Origin: Leptotrichiaceae bacterium
GTDB lineage: Bacteria > Fusobacteriota > Fusobacteriia > Fusobacteriales > Leptotrichiaceae
NCBI GenBank assembly: GCA_018060185.1
Contig: JAGOWQ010000006.1
Coordinates: 1-64,000, forward strand
Direction of reading: 5' to 3'
DNA: 64,000 nucleotides
Below the pieces are notes generated by a model. The model searched no databases, was not told the DNA's origin, and saw only the letters and a program-made list of their open reading frames with translations. How positions within the stretch are numbered: the first letter of the stretch is position 1; each line of letters begins with the position of its first letter. The position numbers and the translations under genes are program-made. Shown piece after piece: positions 61,111 through 64,000 of this stretch.

Positions 61111-62190
61111 TTAATATCTATCAAGCATTACCCTGTTTTTTAATCTCGTTAATGCCTTATGTATATACGTTGCTTTAAATTTACTTATTCCTTTTATTTG
61201 TGCTATATCCTCTACAGTAGTTATTAACATAGATTGAATTTCTTTAAATTCATTTACTAATAAATCTATATCTTTATTAGTAATCTTATTAACATTTCTT
61301 AACAGTCTATAACCTCTTGATTTTATAATTTCATCAAAATTTATATCTCTTAAATCATATCCTAAAATATAAGCAAGTTTCTCATCATCCAATAATTCTT
61401 CTTTAGATAATTCTCTAATTTTTTCTATTATTTTTTCTACAATTTCGTTATTTACCTTATAATCTCTTATTAAATTTATAAAGCCTTCCTTTTGATTTAG
61501 CATTATTTCTTGATACTGTATTGTAACTAGTCTACCATCTGTTCCTAGTTCAGCAGTGTATTCAATTAACTCATCAGACATTTTAAATAGCAATCCATAC
61601 ATTCTTATTATCTCAACAACATCGTATAAACTTACCATTCCGTCAAATTCTGATATAGAAAGATTGATTAAGCTAGTATATATAGCTCCAGAATATTTTT
61701 CAAGGGCCATTATTGCCTGTGATGACTTAGATAATAAATCTCCTATATCATGTAAAATATATCTAAATTCATCTTTATATATTGTAATTTTATTTCTTCT
61801 TTCTGAAACAGCAATTACTAAATGTCCTTTTTGTTGAGCAATTCTATGTGCTGTTTGATGTCTTGTACCACTCTCATCTGTTTTTATATTAAAATCTGGC
61901 TGTAATTGCATATTTGCACCATATATTGTTTTAACATCTTCAGATATTATAATAGCTCCATCCATTTTAGATAGTTCATATACTTTTTGTGGAGTATATG
62001 AAGTATTTAATTCAAATCCGCCACCCATAACATCAGATAATTCTTTATAATTACCCAAAACAATTAAGGCTCCTAGAGAAGCTTCTTGTATCCTATTTAT
62101 AGCCGATCTCAATGGTGTTCCTGGAGCTATTATAGTGAACACATCTTCCAGATATTCCATTTTTGAATTTTTCTTTGTTTTTTTTGACAT
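61111..62190 (-). CDS. disA: DNA integrity scanning diadenylate cyclase
   Basis: Makes cyclic di-AMP. About 359 residues: DAC domain (about 1-145) with D77-G-A and GTRHQTAHR (108-116), central helical part, C-terminal helix-hairpin-helix region (about 290-359). It overlaps radA by one base (TAATG). In Bacillus radA-disA are also neighbours. Confidence 0.96.
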   Translation of the reverse strand: MSKKTKKNSKMEYLEDVFTIIAPGTPLRSAINRIQEASLGALIVLGNYKELSDVMGGGFELNTSYTPQKVYELSKMDGAIIISEDVKTIYGANMQLQPDFNIKTDESGTRHQTAHRIAQQKGHLVIAVSERRNKITIYKDEFRYILHDIGDLLSKSSQAIMALEKYSGAIYTSLINLSISEFDGMVSLYDVVEIIRMYGLLFKMSDELIEYTAELGTDGRLVTIQYQEIMLNQKEGFINLIRDYKVNNEIVEKIIEKIRELSKEELLDDEKLAYILGYDLRDINFDEIIKSRGYRLLRNVNKITNKDIDLLVNEFKEIQSMLITTVEDIAQIKGISKFKATYIHKALTRLKNRVMLDRY

Positions 62191-63548
62191 TATTTTATCC
62201 TTTCAACTAATTCGCTAATATTACTTATATAGTTCAATTTTATTTTAAATTTTTCGTTTTTTAAATCAGATTTATTGCTCGTTGGCAAATAAACTCCCGA
62301 AAATCCTAATTTTTCTAATTCATTTACTCTATTTTTTATGAAAGATACTTTTCTTACTTCTCCTCTCAGTCCTAATTCTCCAATTGCAGCAATCTTCTGA
62401 CTGATAGGAATTTTATTTATAGAAGAAACCAAAGAAAAAATCACTGCTAAATCTGAGCTTCTATCATTTAAATCTATTCCACCTGGAATATTTATATATA
62501 TATCTTTAGAATTTACATCTACTTGTAAGTGCCTTGATAGAACAGCACTCAATATTTCAACTCGATTTCTATCGTAACCTTCAACTGTTCTTCTGGGCAT
62601 ACCAAAATTAGGAGTTCCAATAAGAGATTGTACTTCATATAAAAACACTCTACTTCCTTCAAATATAGGTGTTATTATACTTCCTATATTTTTTTCATCT
62701 CTGCAACTTATAAAAAATTCTGAAGGATTTTTTACTTCGCTAATACCATTTTCTTTCATATCAAATATAGAAATTTCATTTGTAGAACCATATCTATTTT
62801 TTATTGATCTTATTATTCTATAATAATTATTTTCTTCACCTTCTATTTGTAATACAGCATCAACCATATGTTCTAGAAGTTTAGGTCCTGCGAGTTTCCC
62901 ATCTTTAGTCACATGTCCTACTATATAAAAAGCTATTTCATTTTTTTTAGCTATTTCTATTAATTTTAAAGTTGTTTCTCTTATTTGTGTAACACTTCCA
63001 GGTATAGAATTAACATTTTCAGAATACAATGTCTGAATGGAATCTATCACTACAACTTTGGGTCTATCCTTTAATATTATTTTTTCAATTTTTTCAATAT
63101 TCGTATCGTTTAATATATATAAATTATCACTATTAACATTTATTCTTTTGGCTCTCTGTTTTATCTGCCTAGGAGATTCTTCGCCAGAAATATAAAAAAC
63201 ATTTCCTATTTTTGAATATTCTTGAGATAGTTGAAGTAAAAAAGTTGATTTACCTATTCCAGGACTACCAGTAATAAGGACAACTTCTCCCTTTATTAAA
63301 CCACCACCGAGAACTCTGTCAAATTCACTATATTGCGTTATCATTCTAAATTCTTTTTCTATTTCGATTTCAGAAATTTTACTAATGGAAATCTCTGAAG
63401 ATTCTACATTTTTAAAAGCTTTTTTTATGTCTACTTCTTCTTCAAAAGTCCCCCAAGAATCGCAATTAGGACATTTACCTAACCATTTTTGTGAAATATA
63501 ACCACATTCTGAGCATATATATATTGTTTTTGAAGATTTCAGTGCCAT
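62190..63548 (-). CDS. radA: DNA repair protein RadA
   Basis: About 452 residues. Zinc finger Cys12, 15, 26, 29; Walker A GSPGIGKST; KNRYGSTNE motif; Lon-like C-terminal domain (VDVNSKDIYINIPGG). Branch-migrating helicase in recombination. The ATG at 63548 has AAGGGG 7 bases upstream; earlier in-frame starts fit poorly. Confidence 0.95.
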   Translation of the reverse strand: MALKSSKTIYICSECGYISQKWLGKCPNCDSWGTFEEEVDIKKAFKNVESSEISISKISEIEIEKEFRMITQYSEFDRVLGGGLIKGEVVLITGSPGIGKSTFLLQLSQEYSKIGNVFYISGEESPRQIKQRAKRINVNSDNLYILNDTNIEKIEKIILKDRPKVVVIDSIQTLYSENVNSIPGSVTQIRETTLKLIEIAKKNEIAFYIVGHVTKDGKLAGPKLLEHMVDAVLQIEGEENNYYRIIRSIKNRYGSTNEISIFDMKENGISEVKNPSEFFISCRDEKNIGSIITPIFEGSRVFLYEVQSLIGTPNFGMPRRTVEGYDRNRVEILSAVLSRHLQVDVNSKDIYINIPGGIDLNDRSSDLAVIFSLVSSINKIPISQKIAAIGELGLRGEVRKVSFIKNRVNELEKLGFSGVYLPTSNKSDLKNEKFKIKLNYISNISELVERIK

Positions 63549-63616
63549 TTCCATTCCCCTTTCCAAAATACTGAATTATTATATTCTCATATTATTATAT
63601 TTCTATTTGACATTTT

Positions 63617-64000
63617 TTATAAGTTCATTTGTTTAATTTTTTTTATTAACCTTTTTTCAACATTTTCAGGAACAAATTTATTCAATTCACCATTATTTTG
63701 GGCTATTTCTTTTACCAAACTTGAACTTAAATATAAATATTCTCTTGAAGCACTTAAAAAAACTGTTTCATAAATACTTTTAGCTAAAGTTTTATTAGTT
63801 AAGGCAAACTGAAGCTCATATTCAAAGTCAGAAACTGCTCTTAATCCTCTAACTAAGACATCAACTTTTTCATTTTTTATAAAATCTACTAATAATCCAC
63901 CAAAAATCTTTATTTCTGCATTTATGTTTTCTTTTTCTAAAATTTCATTTATCATTTCAGATTTTTCTTCATCTGTAAACCAAGCTTTTGTTTTAATAGA
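63617..64000 (-). CDS. coaD: Phosphopantetheine adenylyltransferase, 5' part outside window
   Basis: C-terminal 128 residues, open to the right edge. KAWFTDEEKSEM, VRGLRAVSDFEYELQFALTN and FLSASREYLYLSSSLVKEIA with the ISS-like motif are CoaD. The window lacks the N-terminal HIGH. It transfers AMP to phosphopantetheine in CoA synthesis. Confidence 0.93.
   Translation of the reverse strand, partial: SIKTKAWFTDEEKSEMINEILEKENINAEIKIFGGLLVDFIKNEKVDVLVRGLRAVSDFEYELQFALTNKTLAKSIYETVFLSASREYLYLSSSLVKEIAQNNGELNKFVPENVEKRLIKKIKQMNL

Noticed and set aside
1-64000. Long open frames antisense to the pur, pyr and other genes
   Set aside because: They mirror conserved genes in AT-rich DNA, lack ribosome sites and recognisable domains.
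1-64000. tRNA, rRNA, insertion sequences, prophage, CRISPR arrays
   Set aside because: No cloverleaf, rRNA signature, transposase, phage gene or regularly spaced repeat was seen.

Overview
The window looks like a chromosomal segment of a very AT-rich, two-membrane bacterium, most probably Fusobacteriota and perhaps Leptotrichiaceae (inference). It combines a TolC-type outer-membrane efflux protein and many lipoproteins with genes common in Firmicutes-like lineages: DisA, RadA, a PyrDB/PyrK dihydroorotate dehydrogenase, a guanine riboswitch and an N-acetylmuramate-free set of ABC importers. Shine-Dalgarno sites (AGGAGG-like) and TTGAAA-N17-TATAAT promoters are easy to read. No tRNA, rRNA, insertion sequence, prophage or CRISPR array was seen. 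Most genes lie on the minus strand.

Layout. 1-1832: end of an efflux operon (adaptor lipoprotein and TolC). 2057-3274: AI-2E-family permease, closed by a bidirectional terminator. 3401-16362: one purine operon read leftwards, purL-purE-purC-purF'-purF-purM-purN-purH-purD, behind a promoter, a guanine-type riboswitch, a 44-codon leader ORF and an intrinsic terminator. 16478-23836: pyrimidine operon, leader ORF-pyrB-pyrI-pyrK-pyrD-pyrF-pyrC-pyrE plus a cysteine-desulfurase-like gene, with an AT-only attenuator. 23911-27682: cupin, SuhB, zinc ribbon, lipoprotein, L,D-transpeptidase. 27717-33775: an amino-acid ABC importer followed by MetNI and two MetQ proteins, behind a structured leader that encodes a 12-residue peptide. 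33816-37443: a large Upf1-like helicase. 37454-46228: a housekeeping cluster (GH13-like protein, ComF, zinc ribbon, YraN, RNase HII, RluD, HD protein, TruA-like, asparaginase, HAD phosphatase, DUF896). 46397-52698: an orphan secreted protein, small beta-carbonic-anhydrase-like protein, purine permease, CorC-like protein, glucokinase, TrpS. 52715-64000: NADH oxidase, Dus, two divergent M48 proteases, polar amino-acid ABC importer, coiled-coil secreted protein, DUF1385 protein, DisA, RadA, start of coaD.

How the parts work together. The purine and pyrimidine operons each encode most of a de novo pathway (purB, carAB and, for purines, purK are not here). Both start with leaders that couple a short ORF to a terminator. 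The third leader, before the amino-acid/methionine importers, does the same with a Met-Cys-His-His-Arg peptide. Control by short upstream ORFs is the recurring theme of the window.

The most unusual protein finding is a tandem PurF pair. The upstream copy has an intact reading frame and an intact PRPP motif, but it lost the glutaminase nucleophile Cys, the active-site Arg and three of four Fe-S cysteines. Other oddities are a GH13 protein without catalytic residues, a yraN gene with no ATG/GTG/TTG start, and a TruA-like enzyme with a KH-like tail.
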